In this document: piece after piece, positions 1-9,400 of the stretch | How positions within the stretch are numbered: position 1 is the stretch's first letter | Layout of the letters: each line of letters begins with the position of its first letter | Source: an uncultured Eubacteriales bacterium | GTDB taxonomy: Bacteria; Bacillota; Clostridia; Christensenellales; UBA1242 | Length of the DNA stretch: 18,588 bases | Assembly (NCBI GenBank): GCA_900557585.1 | Contig: USTJ01000001.1 | Span: 1-18,588, forward strand | Direction of reading: 5' to 3' | Notes under the pieces: model-generated | Told to the model about the DNA's origin: nothing | The model's input: only the letters and a program-made list of their open reading frames with translations | Database searches by the model: none | Position numbers and translations under genes: made by a program

Positions 1-426
1 TCTCTTGGAAGAGAACCAACAACCGAAGAAATTGCAAAAGAAATGGGAATCACCGAAGATAAGGTTCGCGAAATCCAAAAAATTGCGCAAGAAACAATTT
101 CTCTTGACACACCTGTTGGTGAAGAGGAAGACAGCAACCTTGGAACATTTCTTCAAGACGAAACTGCTGCAAACCCATCAGAGGCTGCAACAAACTTAAT
201 GCTTAAAGAACAACTTCTTGATGTTCTCAACTCTTTGACACCTCGTGAACAAAAAGTTATCATGCTTCGTTATGGCATTGATGATGGACATCCAAGAACC
301 TTGGAAGAAGTTGGAAAAGAGTTCAATGTTACAAGAGAGCGTATCAGACAAATTGAAGCAAAGGCATTGAAAAAACTTCGTCAACCATCAAGAAGTAAAC
401 GTTTAAAGGATTTTCTTGCAGACTAA
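1..426 (+). CDS. rpoD: RNA polymerase primary sigma factor (sigma-70/RpoD), C-terminal part, 5' end outside window
   Basis: The reading frame is open from base 1 and gives the last 141 residues of a primary sigma factor, ending at TAA 424-426. The first ~35 residues ([16 protein letters not shown]...) match the end of region 3. The segment [15 protein letters not shown] (about 78-92) is region 4.1. [22 protein letters not shown] and the closing KLRQPSR form region 4.2, the helix-turn-helix that binds the -35 element. The C-terminus KRLKDFLAD is typical of group 1 sigma factors, so an alternative sigma is unlikely. The protein directs core RNA polymerase to housekeeping promoters; the TTGACA/TATAAT-like sites further along fit this. 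The stop overlaps the trmK start by one base, so the two are probably translationally coupled. Regions 1-2 and the true start are outside the window. Confidence 0.97.
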   Translation, partial: SLGREPTTEEIAKEMGITEDKVREIQKIAQETISLDTPVGEEEDSNLGTFLQDETAANPSEAATNLMLKEQLLDVLNSLTPREQKVIMLRYGIDDGHPRTLEEVGKEFNVTRERIRQIEAKALKKLRQPSRSKRLKDFLAD

Positions 427-1097
427 TGAGAGCAAAGAAAAGACTTGTTTGCATTGCTGAAAAAATTGAAAATGCAAAATGCGTTGCAGACATTGGTGCT
501 GATCATGGCTTTTTGACAAAAATGCTTGTTGAACAAAATCGTGCAAGTAAAGTTATTGCAACTGACATCAGCAAACCAAGTTTGCAAAAAACCATTGAAC
601 TTTCCAAACGCTTTTGTCTTGAAAATAAAATTGAAGCAAGAGTTGGAAATGGGCTTGAACCAATAAAAGAAAATGAAGTTGACGTTGCGGTTATTGCAGG
701 TATGGGCGGACAAGAAATTATAAAAATTTTGAAAACTCAAAATTTGAAAAACATTCAAAAATTCATTTTTCAACCGGCACAAAACGCACCTGAACTTCGT
801 GAGTTTTTGAGTGAAAATGGTTTTGAAATAATTGGCGACGAAATTGTGAAAGATCAGAAAAAATTCTATTTTACAATTGTTGCAATCAAAAACAATAAAA
901 CTGAAAAACTGCAAAAATCGCAAATTTTGTTTGGAAAATACTGTCAAAACTGCAAAAATCAAGATTTTTATGATTTTGTTGATGAATACATTTTAAAAAG
1001 ACAAAATCTAATTGATCAAAAAATTGAAAATAAAAAAGTTCAAGGAGATTTGAATCTTGCCTTGAATTTGAAAAATAAATATGAAGGAGAACTATAA
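426..1097 (+). CDS. trmK: tRNA (adenine(22)-N1)-methyltransferase TrmK
   Basis: This 223-residue protein is a SAM-dependent class I methyltransferase of the TrmK (YqfN) family, which makes m1A22 in bacterial tRNAs. The glycine-rich SAM loop DIGADHGFL lies at 22-30, the acidic residue at the end of strand 2 is in ATDIS (D47), the family motif AGMGG is at 91-95, and FQPAQNAPELREFL is at 115-128. The last ~60 residues are lysine-rich and probably helical, like the C-terminal coiled coil of the family. The ATG overlaps the rpoD stop as TAATG with no close Shine-Dalgarno, so translation is probably coupled. Its own stop overlaps the next start in the same way. The position right after rpoD is conserved in Bacillota and supports the name. 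Confidence 0.93.
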   Translation: MRAKKRLVCIAEKIENAKCVADIGADHGFLTKMLVEQNRASKVIATDISKPSLQKTIELSKRFCLENKIEARVGNGLEPIKENEVDVAVIAGMGGQEIIKILKTQNLKNIQKFIFQPAQNAPELREFLSENGFEIIGDEIVKDQKKFYFTIVAIKNNKTEKLQKSQILFGKYCQNCKNQDFYDFVDEYILKRQNLIDQKIENKKVQGDLNLALNLKNKYEGEL

Positions 1098-1792
1098 TGC
1101 AAGGAATAATTGAATATCAAGAAATTGATGCAAAACTCAGAAAGTTAGAGGGTGAACTTCGTTCAAGCACAAACCGAAAAAATGCTGGTGAAATGCAACA
1201 ATATCTTAAAGACGGACAAGCAAAACTTGTGAAACTTGAAACTCTTGCAAAAACAATCACAGAACAATATAATCAAGCAACGGCACTTTATAATGAGTTT
1301 ATAAACAAACTTGAAACTCTTGTGAAAGAAGTTGAAAAATCAGATGCCTCAAACGCTGAATCGCTTGGCGCAACTTTGTCAAAACTTTCTGCAACTGCCG
1401 AAAATCTTGACGCTCATATTGGTGCACTTCAAAACAAGATTGTTTCAATAAATAAAGAAGTTGAAAATTTGATGAACAATGCTAAAAAGGCAAAACACAA
1501 TCTTGACATTTATAAAGCAAACTATAACAAAGAAAAAGAAAAAGTTGAGCCTGAAATTGCAAAACTTAAAGCAGAACTTGAAGTTGTGAAAAAGAAAACA
1601 AAACCAGAACTTCTTGCAAAATATCTTTCAAAATCCGAAGGTAAAGTTTTCCCAGTTTTTGTAAGTGCAGTGAATGGAAATAAGTGTGGCGGATGTCGAA
1701 TGGAAATTTCTGCTGGTAAAATGTCTGTGCTTAAAGACAAAGGATTCATTGAATGTGAGAACTGTGGAAGAATAATTTATTTTGATAAATAA
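1097..1792 (+). CDS. Coiled-coil protein with C-terminal C4 zinc ribbon (CT398/CdsZ-like)
   Basis: This is a 231-residue soluble protein. Residues ~5-170 are Lys/Glu/Leu/Ala-rich with heptad-like spacing and should form a long antiparallel coiled coil. The C-terminal ~55 residues carry C-X2-C...C-X2-C (C197, C200, C220, C223) in a zf-RING_7-type zinc ribbon. This architecture matches the bacterial CT398/CdsZ family, which often sits beside rpoD and trmK; family members have been implicated as nucleic-acid- or secretion-related scaffolds, but the role here is unknown. A good Shine-Dalgarno (AAGGAG) precedes ATG 1097, which overlaps the trmK stop. It is the last gene of the operon. A Nif3-like gene commonly found between trmK and this gene in related bacteria is absent. 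Confidence 0.85.
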   Translation: MQGIIEYQEIDAKLRKLEGELRSSTNRKNAGEMQQYLKDGQAKLVKLETLAKTITEQYNQATALYNEFINKLETLVKEVEKSDASNAESLGATLSKLSATAENLDAHIGALQNKIVSINKEVENLMNNAKKAKHNLDIYKANYNKEKEKVEPEIAKLKAELEVVKKKTKPELLAKYLSKSEGKVFPVFVSAVNGNKCGGCRMEISAGKMSVLKDKGFIECENCGRIIYFDK

Positions 1793-1793
1793 A

Positions 1794-1817
1794 ATCAAAT
1801 ATTATTTGTGATTTGAT
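1794..1817 (+). other. Inverted repeat just after the zinc-ribbon gene
   Basis: ATCAAAT (1794-1800) and ATTTGAT (1811-1817) are a perfect 7-bp inverted repeat around a 10-base loop, directly upstream of the U-tailed terminator. It is AT-rich and weak. It could cap the 3' end of the mRNA or be chance in AT-rich DNA. Confidence 0.35.
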
Positions 1818-1823
1818 ATTTAT

Positions 1824-1859
1824 AAAAAAATAGTGGGTGTCGCCTCACTATTTTTTTTT
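1824..1859 (+). terminator. Rho-independent terminator of the rpoD-trmK-zinc-ribbon operon
   Basis: The stem is an A-run plus TAGTGGG pairing with CCTCACTA plus a T-run. It has one G-T wobble, a loop of about six bases (TGTCGC), and nine T residues on the 3' side. It lies about 30 bases after the stop codon of the last operon gene. Confidence 0.88.
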
Positions 1860-1931
1860 GTGTAAAAAATTCATACCCATTGTAACACTGCAAACAAACA
1901 TTATAAATGCCTCGTTTTTTTTGTGTAAAAA
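1852..1931. repeat. Direct repeat TTTTTTTTGTGTAAAAA (two copies, 63 bp apart)
   Basis: The same 17 bases occur at 1852-1868 and 1915-1931. A shorter copy, GTGTAAAAA, recurs at 2046-2054. The first copy overlaps the U-tail of the operon terminator. The second follows TGCCTCG, which resembles the 3' arm of that terminator (CGCCTCACTA), so it may be a decayed duplication of the terminator tail. The rest of the 326-base gap 1793-2118 is AT-rich with no convincing gene except the doubtful small ORF at 1959-2021. Confidence 0.45.
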
Positions 1932-1958
1932 TTTAAGAATGATGAGTGAGGAATTTAT

Positions 1959-2021
1959 ATGAAAAATGTATACTTTTTTATTTATAAAATTTTAACTATT
2001 ACTGACTATTCTAACAAATAA
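1959..2021 (+). CDS. Possible 20-codon small ORF or leader peptide
   Basis: ATG 1959 is preceded at good spacing by GTGAGGAA, a plausible ribosome binding site. It opens a frame of 20 codons (MKNVYFFIYKILTITDYSNK) ending in TAA. It has a basic start and a short aromatic/hydrophobic stretch. It lies 97 bases upstream of the transporter gene, but the transporter's best promoter is downstream of it, so a leader role needs a second, earlier promoter. An AT-rich gap can produce such a frame by chance. Confidence 0.15.
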   Translation: MKNVYFFIYKILTITDYSNK

Positions 2022-2062
2022 GAAATTGTCCCACCATTTTCTAATGTGTAAAAATATATTTG

Positions 2063-2091
2063 TTGATAATGGAATATTTCTTATTGATAAT
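2063..2091 (+). promoter_or_regulatory. Promoter of the YkvI-like transporter gene
   Basis: TTGATA (2063-2068), a 17-base spacer, then GATAAT (2086-2091). Transcription would start near 2098 and leave a leader of about 20 bases. The two elements sit inside a direct repeat TTGATAATG (2063 and 2084, 21 bases apart). Confidence 0.55.
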
Positions 2092-2118
2092 GATTGCAAA
2101 AATTGCATATAGTTTAAT

Positions 2119-3207
2119 ATGAAAAATATATTCAAAAAATCACTTGCAACTTCGCTTTCGATTGTTGGTGCAATGATTGGTGTTGGGCTTGCAAGTGGGA
2201 AGGAAGTAGTTTCATTTTTTGCGAGATATGGTTTTTGGTCACTAGCGTTTTGTTTTGTTTCAGGAGTTGGCTTCTTTGCTTTAATCTATATAAGTTTGAA
2301 AATAAATTCAAATCACATAAATACGCATAAAAATAAAAACCGCAAAAGTGAAATAAATAATGTAAAATATGAACATACAACACAAATCAGTCGCAAAAAA
2401 CATGTATCCAATTATTTATATAATATAATATTATATATTTGTCAGATATCAATTTGCTCGGCTATGTTTGCTGGGATTGGTTCTATTTTAGACACTTTTA
2501 GAATGTCGTTTATTTTGAAATTTCTGTTATTGATTGTACTGTATTTTGTTTCAATTCTGATTCTGAATTCCGGAAACAGGGTGGTGTATTCTTTCAATGC
2601 TCTTTTGTCTGTTGTGCTAATTTTGTTTGTTTTTGTTATTCTTGTTGTGGGGTTATGTTTTGGAAAAGTCTGCAATGTTGTTGGTTGTTCCTTTTCGAAT
2701 GTTTTGTGTTTAAAATGTTTTTTATATGCGGGAATGAATGTGTTGACAGTTTATCCAATCTTGAAAGATTCTGCAAATTTTGTTGAAAATAAAAAAGAAA
2801 TATTTTTGATAAGTTTGATTTCGTCAATTTTAATTTCTGTGGTTTTGTTTATTGTTTGTTTGTGTGTTCTTTTGTTTTCTGGCATGAACATTTATGATGA
2901 TATGGTTATGCTTGCAATATCGAAAAAATTTAATGATGTTTTATTTGTTGTTCACTTCTGTTTGATTTGTATTTCGATTTTTTCAACTTTGCTTTCAACT
3001 GCATATGGCGCAAGCAAATGTTTTGGAAAATATAAGTTTAACAATATGGTCAATTTGACAATCTCGTTTGCTTTGAGTTTTGTTGGTTTTTCTAATTTGA
3101 TAGATTTTATGTATCCGCTTCTTGGAATTATTTTTATTATATATATCGCATTTGTTGTGATTTTTGAGCGTTATAAAAATCGCAAAATTGCCATGTGTAA
3201 ACCGTGA
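2119..3207 (+). CDS. YkvI-like integral membrane transporter (LeuT-fold, APC/NSS-related)
   Basis: This 362-residue membrane protein has about ten hydrophobic segments (approximately 9-28, 40-60, 99-122, 131-150, 157-180, 194-215, 226-254, 271-295, 311-329, 332-350), consistent with a 5+5 LeuT fold. GAMIGVGLASGKEVVSFFARYG at 17-38 is the glycine-rich, probably unwound, first helix typical of YkvI-like proteins. YAGMN...YPILKDSA around 203-219 is the second conserved stretch. The substrate is unknown; relatives carry amino acids or similar small solutes with sodium or protons. A polar basic loop (about 62-98) between TM2 and TM3 looks longer than needed. No Shine-Dalgarno precedes ATG 2119, unlike most genes here. 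The gene is rich in ATA codons and T-heavy on the coding strand, partly because of its membrane composition. It has its own promoter and appears monocistronic. Confidence 0.8.
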   Translation: MKNIFKKSLATSLSIVGAMIGVGLASGKEVVSFFARYGFWSLAFCFVSGVGFFALIYISLKINSNHINTHKNKNRKSEINNVKYEHTTQISRKKHVSNYLYNIILYICQISICSAMFAGIGSILDTFRMSFILKFLLLIVLYFVSILILNSGNRVVYSFNALLSVVLILFVFVILVVGLCFGKVCNVVGCSFSNVLCLKCFLYAGMNVLTVYPILKDSANFVENKKEIFLISLISSILISVVLFIVCLCVLLFSGMNIYDDMVMLAISKKFNDVLFVVHFCLICISIFSTLLSTAYGASKCFGKYKFNNMVNLTISFALSFVGFSNLIDFMYPLLGIIFIIYIAFVVIFERYKNRKIAMCKP

Positions 3208-3300
3208 AAAAACCGCAAAAACGCTAAAAAACAGTGAAAAAACCGCACCAAAACGGTGTTTTGTGAGAAATATTTGTGTTTTTGCGATTTGCTGTTTTTT
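3204..3300 (+). terminator. Repeat- and hairpin-rich 3' region of the transporter gene, probable terminator
   Basis: The direct repeat GTGAAAAAACCGCA occurs at 3204-3217, overlapping the TGA stop, and again at 3234-3247. The second copy leads into a small hairpin (ACCG...CGGT or CACC...GGTG, 3242-3258) followed by TTTTGTG. A larger stem pairs AAAAAACAG (3226-3234) with CTGTTTTTT (3292-3300), and the T-run continues past 3300. None of these is a textbook terminator, but the larger stem with its T-rich 3' side is the best candidate before the next promoter. The remaining ~110 bases are AT-rich. Confidence 0.45.
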
Positions 3301-3416
3301 TGTTTTTCGGGTTTTATTTTGTATTTTTTGCCCACTTTTAGTGTGATTTTCATACTTATTATAATTTAATTTATTTTTAAATTATGTGCAATTTCGTTTG
3401 TAAAAATATTCTGTTT

Positions 3417-3445
3417 TTGGTAAACTATAATTATATAAATATAAT
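3417..3445 (+). promoter_or_regulatory. Promoter of the giant surface protein gene
   Basis: TTGGTA (3417-3422), a 17-base spacer and TATAAT (3440-3445). A second TATAAT at 3426-3431 lacks a well-spaced -35 element. The leader is very short. A weak ribosome site, CAGGAAAC (3452-3459), lies just before ATG 3464. An in-frame TAG at 3446-3448 rules out an upstream start. Confidence 0.55.
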
Positions 3446-3463
3446 TAGGGTCAGGAAACAGAT

Positions 3464-6400
3464 ATGGTTTTTAAGTCAAGTTCTAAAAAGAAATTGTCCA
3501 TTGTGCTTGTTGTTGTTTTTGCTTTAATGATTTTGAGCGGAATAGGAATTGGCGTTTTTTTCTTTGTTAAAGATAAAGGTGACGGAGGTCTGACAAAAAA
3601 TCAGATTGCTTTTGGAACGGCAATTTCAAGGTTTGATAACAAGCCTAGTTTTTCTTCTCGAAATTTTGCGGGAGTTTATGACGGCTCGCTTTCAAATGTT
3701 CTTGACTATTCTGATGAGTTCTTGGCATATGAAAGTGATGGCGATACATTCTTTGTTTCGTTTGACCAAAAACAACCTTTTGTTCTTGACTTTGATTTCG
3801 ATGAACTTGTTTCAATTTATGGAAAAGTTGCACGAGTAAAGAAAAACCAAGTTTCATATTTGATTGACCTTGAAAACAAAACCAACATTGCAAGTTTTGC
3901 TGACTGCTCTGTTTCATTCTCATTTAACTTTATTTTTATAAAGGCTCCTGCTGGTGAAACTTTTGAATATTATTCTGATAATAATACCGAAAATGTTTCA
4001 AGTTTGATTTTGAACACTTCGTCAAATGAAGTTGTTTATAAAACCAATTTGAGTGGTGATGAAATTGATATTCAGTTTGGAAAATATTTTGCTTCTGTTT
4101 ATACAGTTTCAAAAACCACAGTATATTCACTTTCAAACAATTTTAAAAAAGTTTTGGAACTTGACAACCTTGGACAAGAAACCAACGATGAATATAACCT
4201 TAAAAGCACACTTTCTTCAAAAGCGTTTGTAATGATTGAATATTACAAAGCAAGCGAACTTTCTTCTCGTGCGCTTCTTCTTGAAAAAGTGAAAGCGGTT
4301 ACTGCGCAAGATGAATATGTAATCAAACAAGTGTTCTCGGGTCATGAAGTTTTTTATAATATTGAATATAACATTTATGACGCGAAAACCGAGGCATATG
4401 CATTTATCGCTTCAAATGGTTGCTTGCTTTCTGCGGGCACTTGTGAGTTTTCAGATGCCTATGTTGCAGTTTTGAGAAACAAGGTTATTGACAAAACTTC
4501 AATTTCAAATTCAACCGACATTGAATATTATTATTTGCAGACCAACAAAGTTTCAAAAGGTGAGTTCTCGCTTGAAAAACTTGTTTTATATGATTTTGAC
4601 AAATATGGAAAAATTGTTGGCTATGAAAAAGGCAAACTTTTGACTGCTGGTGGAACTGAGTCTGGCATTATTGACTTTGCGGGAAACAGCACAAATTGCA
4701 TTTTGACAAACGCTGGCGAAAAAGCTGAAAGCACAGCACTTAAAAATTCTGTAATTGTTTATTCTTCAATAAGCGGAATGAAGGGTGTTAAACTTTCAGA
4801 CGGAACTGTTTTGTTCGATGCCGTATATGACAAGATTTCAACAGTTGTCGGAAAAAACATGATTGCAAAGCGTGGAAACAAATATTATGTTTTGAACACA
4901 GACAAAAATGTGTCCGAGATTAACAACTTTGCGACCGACTTTGAAGATTATGTTTTCTCTGACATTGGATTCTATTTCACAAAGAACGCAGGAAAATATA
5001 ATGTTTACAATCTTGATAAAACTGCCTATAAACTTGCAACAACAGTTCGTTTTGTTGAATCACGAGATGTTTTAAATCTTTATATTGGTTCATCTGAACT
5101 TTTGCAATTTACTCTTCCAAACGGAATTAAAAATAAAAACATTGAAATTGATAGGGTGGGAACAAAATTTGTTCTTTCTTCAAAATCATTCACTGGAAGT
5201 GTTCGAGATGCAATTGCAACAGTTTCTGACACATTGACACCAAAATCGATTGATGTTGACAAAACAACAGGTGCGGGCTATGTTACATTTGAAAAGAACT
5301 ATGCCAAAACCGAACTTTCAAAACTTGATTTTGTTTCATATGACAGCCTTTCAAGCGAGCAAAAACAAATTGTTCCTGTTTTTGATAATGTGGTTAAACA
5401 AGCCTATACATGGACAGGTGCAACCGCTGAAAGCACCGTGAACTATATTTGTGATGGTGTTCATATTGAAGCCAACACCTATGCAATCATTGCAATCATT
5501 CGCTTGAAAGAAGAGGGAACGAGCACATATAGTTATATGGTGAACTTTGCAATGAACAATGCATATTTGGTTTCTGCAAATCTTTCAACAACAAGAGAGT
5601 CGGTTGCGGGTTCAACACAAATGGTATATTTTGATGCTCTTTCAAAATATCAAACCGCAATTGCGAACAAAACATCTGCACCTGCTGTAAAATTTAGAAA
5701 TGCATACGTTGGTTTGTTTGGCGATGAAAGTGCAAAAGATAATCGAATTGTTAACTATAATTCTTTTGGCTTTGACGGAGGAATTGTTTTCAGTTCAACA
5801 ACTGCCGAAACACTTTCATATAAATTTGTGATTTCAAACGTTTATGTTTCAGAAATCAAAGAGACAAGCAATTACAGCCTTAATGCGGGCAACGGCGAGG
5901 TTTGGGACAACGGAACATATACAATTACATTTATAAAAACCGCCACCGAAAAGAAAATCAAAGTTCAAGCAAAAGAAGGCTTTGCGTTCAAAAATGCAAC
6001 TTTTGTTTATACGGTTTATGACGCGGTTACTGGAAAATATAACGAGAGCACAGTTCCCGTTGCAACTCTTTCAGAATATGCAACAGGCTTCACGGTTGAC
6101 TATTCAGAAATTTCGTCAGATTATTATTTCAAAATCAAAAACATAAGCATCATCGAGTGGTATTCGCGCCTTATCATGAAAGATTATGAGGGGAGCGAGG
6201 CGGAAGACAAAACTGCATATTATTTCTATGGTTACAGCCAAGATGTTGTGTCAAAAAGAAATCCTGCACCATTCGGATTTGTGAACTTTGCAAGAAAATA
6301 TACAACTCCGGTGTTCGCGCGTGCGGGCTATACATTCGAAGGTTTTGAAAAAGACACTAACGAAGCAGAAAAAGTTTTGGTTATTGATAAAAACGGAAGT

Positions 6401-9400
6401 TTTGTTGGCGACGCAGAAATAATGTTTGTTAAAGCAGACACAATTGTTGAGCATGTTTTGACTGCAAAATATACCGCAAATAAATATCAACTATATTATA
6501 AGAATGGCGGAACAACTTTGCCTGCTGGCAAAGAGGTGACATTTGACCAACCTGTTGGAACACTTCTCACCAAAGAAGAAATCGAAATTCCAACTGGATA
6601 TATTTTTAAGGGTTGGTATTATGAAAACAACTTGTTCACCGAAGAAACCATTTACACTTTCCCAAATGACATTTTGATTGAGGCGAAATATGAACCAAAA
6701 ACATATACACTGAAATTTGATGCAAACCTTGATTCATATTTTGGCGTTTCAATTAAAGGATTTGACTATAACATTAACAAAGCGTTCTTTGAAACTGATT
6801 TTGAAGGATATTATGGCGATGATGAGTTTACTGGCGAGATTACAAAAACTATCACATTTGGTCAACAATTTGGCGCACTTCCAACACTTAAAGCCTATCG
6901 CAATGAATCGGGAACAAACCAAGAAACCTATATTTTTGTTGGTTGGTTTGACACAAAAGAGTTCACAGTAGAGGGCGAAACAGTTTCCTATGGAACACAA
7001 TACACCGAAGCAAACGTTGTTGAAACCGACCCACCAATTGAAACTCTTTATGCACACTATACTAAAAAGATTTATAGAGTTGACATTGAAGATAAAGGAC
7101 AAGACGTTGTTTCAAACGATGCAGGGCTTGTTCCACACTTTGATAAAATCACATATGTTGGTTCAAACAAAAACGGAACTCAAAAACAATTTTCAACAAA
7201 GAATGAAGATGGATTTGAGAATCTTTCAAAAAATGCAAACGGACTTTATAATCTTTATACTGTTGAAGATGCTTCACTTTTAATTTCAGTTCAAGTGAAT
7301 GATGGATATTTCATTTCTAAAATTGTTGTGAATATTTATAATGGAACAGCAATTCAGACATACACCGTGACTGGTGAAATGAGAAGTGGACAATTTGTTC
7401 TTTCAGGAAGCGTTACTGGCGCAACTCTTTCAAAAGACGGAACCAATGTTTCAATCAATTTTGCAAAACTTTTGACAAACAAAATTGATAACGGCGAAAA
7501 CCTTTCGGCAACAATTACGTTTGAAACCGGAGTTTTAAGATTCTCAAACGCATTTACAATTTCAGGAACAAACCTCAAAGTTGAAAAAACTGGTGGTGGA
7601 TTTACTGCAACGGGAGACAAGACCGATTCTGGAATTATTTATAACATTAAAAGTGAATATAAGTTCATCGTAAATTCTTTGAATGGCGCAAGCGGAACTT
7701 TTGATTTGGCTGTTTTGAAAAAGTTTGTTTTCAACTCAACAACAATCAATTTTAGTTTTGAATATGACAAAGACAATGACACCTATTATAATGTTTTAAA
7801 GCCATCAATTGCTCCAAACACTTCAATCAAAAACGGAAACATTATTGTTTCAACTTTCAATCTTGGTGATGGAACATTTACAATAAAATATAACACTGTC
7901 TCAAAACAATATGAATATACTCTTTCAGTTGTTCAATATACAGACAACACTGTTTCGTTTGAAACTGTTGATGTGAAATCTTCGGTATCACTTTCACATG
8001 AAAACATTTCAGACGCAAGCGCAGTTGGCATGTCGGTTGCATATGAAACAAACATAAGTGGAAAAACCGCTTCTGGAAACTATGGCGCAAGAGAAACATC
8101 AAAAACTTTCTCATCAGTTCTTCCAACCGATAAGATCACATATAAAGTTACACTTAAAAATGATTCATATATCATGGCACAAAGTGCACTTGTAATGAAC
8201 TATGGTGGAACCAATTATAGCATCATGTCGTTCAACAATTCGATTGACACAAGCGAACAGAAAATTGTTCAATCACACACAATTTCTGCTCTTGAACAGT
8301 TCAAAGTGGATTCGGGCTTAAACACTGTTGAAATGAACGGAACAAGCGTTTCGGTCGCCTTCGACAAAAACACAAGAACATTTACAATTGTTGTTGGCGG
8401 AATTTATAAAAATATTTCATTCACCTTTAAATATAGTGAATATAGATATGTTTCAATCAACGGTGACGAAAGTACCTATGAAACAAAAATTGTTGGCGGA
8501 ACACACAATGGAAAAACTCTTAATGAAATTTCATCGTCGGATCCAACCAATGTTTCGGCAGATGTTCAAAAAAGGATTGTTGAAAAAACAGTTCACTATA
8601 TCATTTTCCTTACAAAAGACACCAACATTCAAAAAATTGAAATTACAACAACAAACACAAGTGCCGACCTTTACAGAATCTCAACAAGTTCTGCTGGCGG
8701 AAACTATGTTTTGTCAGACGGAAACACAAAGGCTACAATCACTCTTTCAGATGACAAATATTTCTGTGCTATATATATAGATAGGGTGGCTCGTCAAATT
8801 ACACTTACAAACTATCTTGGAAATGGTGGTTCATCATATCGAATTGATAACACACCACTCATTACAATGATGCTTGCATATTATGGTGAAGACGGCGGAC
8901 TTGCAACACACACCTATGTTTCAGATTCTGGTGGAAATGGCAATAACACAATTGCTTTCTATGGAAAACAATTGATTATAACTTTCAGCCCAATTCAAAA
9001 TTATAATTTTGAAAAAGTTGTTTTAAAGAACTTGTCAACTGATACTGAAATTTCATATTCAACAATCACAATTGACCCAACAACAAAGGCTTGGCGCCTT
9101 GTTTATAATCTTGAATCAACCGAATTTGACAGCAAATTTGGCTTTGATTCCTATTTTAAACCATACACCTTTAAAATTAAATATGATTTTGCGGGGATAA
9201 CATTCAGTAACGATTTGTCGAGAAAGACAAACGCTTCTTCATCAATGGACAGCGAACTTCTTGCTGAATTGAATAAAATATACAATGTTGCAGAGGGTAT
9301 CACTGCATATTGGGATGTTCCTTATACAATCATAAATGAAAGCAAAAACCTTGGCGGAAATAAGTCAAGAGTAGGATATAGTTTCAGGGGATATAGTCTT

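Noticed and set aside
423..962. 179-codon minus-strand frame antisense to trmK
   Set aside because: Phe/Asn-rich shadow of an A-rich coding strand, with no ribosome site, opposite a clear methyltransferase gene.
1793..2118. Riboswitch or T-box upstream of the transporter
   Set aside because: No conserved specifier, T-box bulge or known aptamer core could be found, and the best promoter leaves a leader of only ~20 bases.
3164..3346. 60-codon frame starting inside the transporter gene, with a hydrophobic C-terminus
   Set aside because: TTG start without a ribosome site, and it runs through the low-complexity hairpin region; composition explains the hydrophobic end.
6749..7102. 117-codon minus-strand frame in the giant gene, and several other antisense frames there
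   Set aside because: Unbroken reading of the plus strand with repeat-family motifs; antisense frames lack ribosome sites and family motifs.
8388..8780. 130-codon plus-strand frame inside the giant gene
   Set aside because: Shifted-frame shadow without domain or ribosome site.
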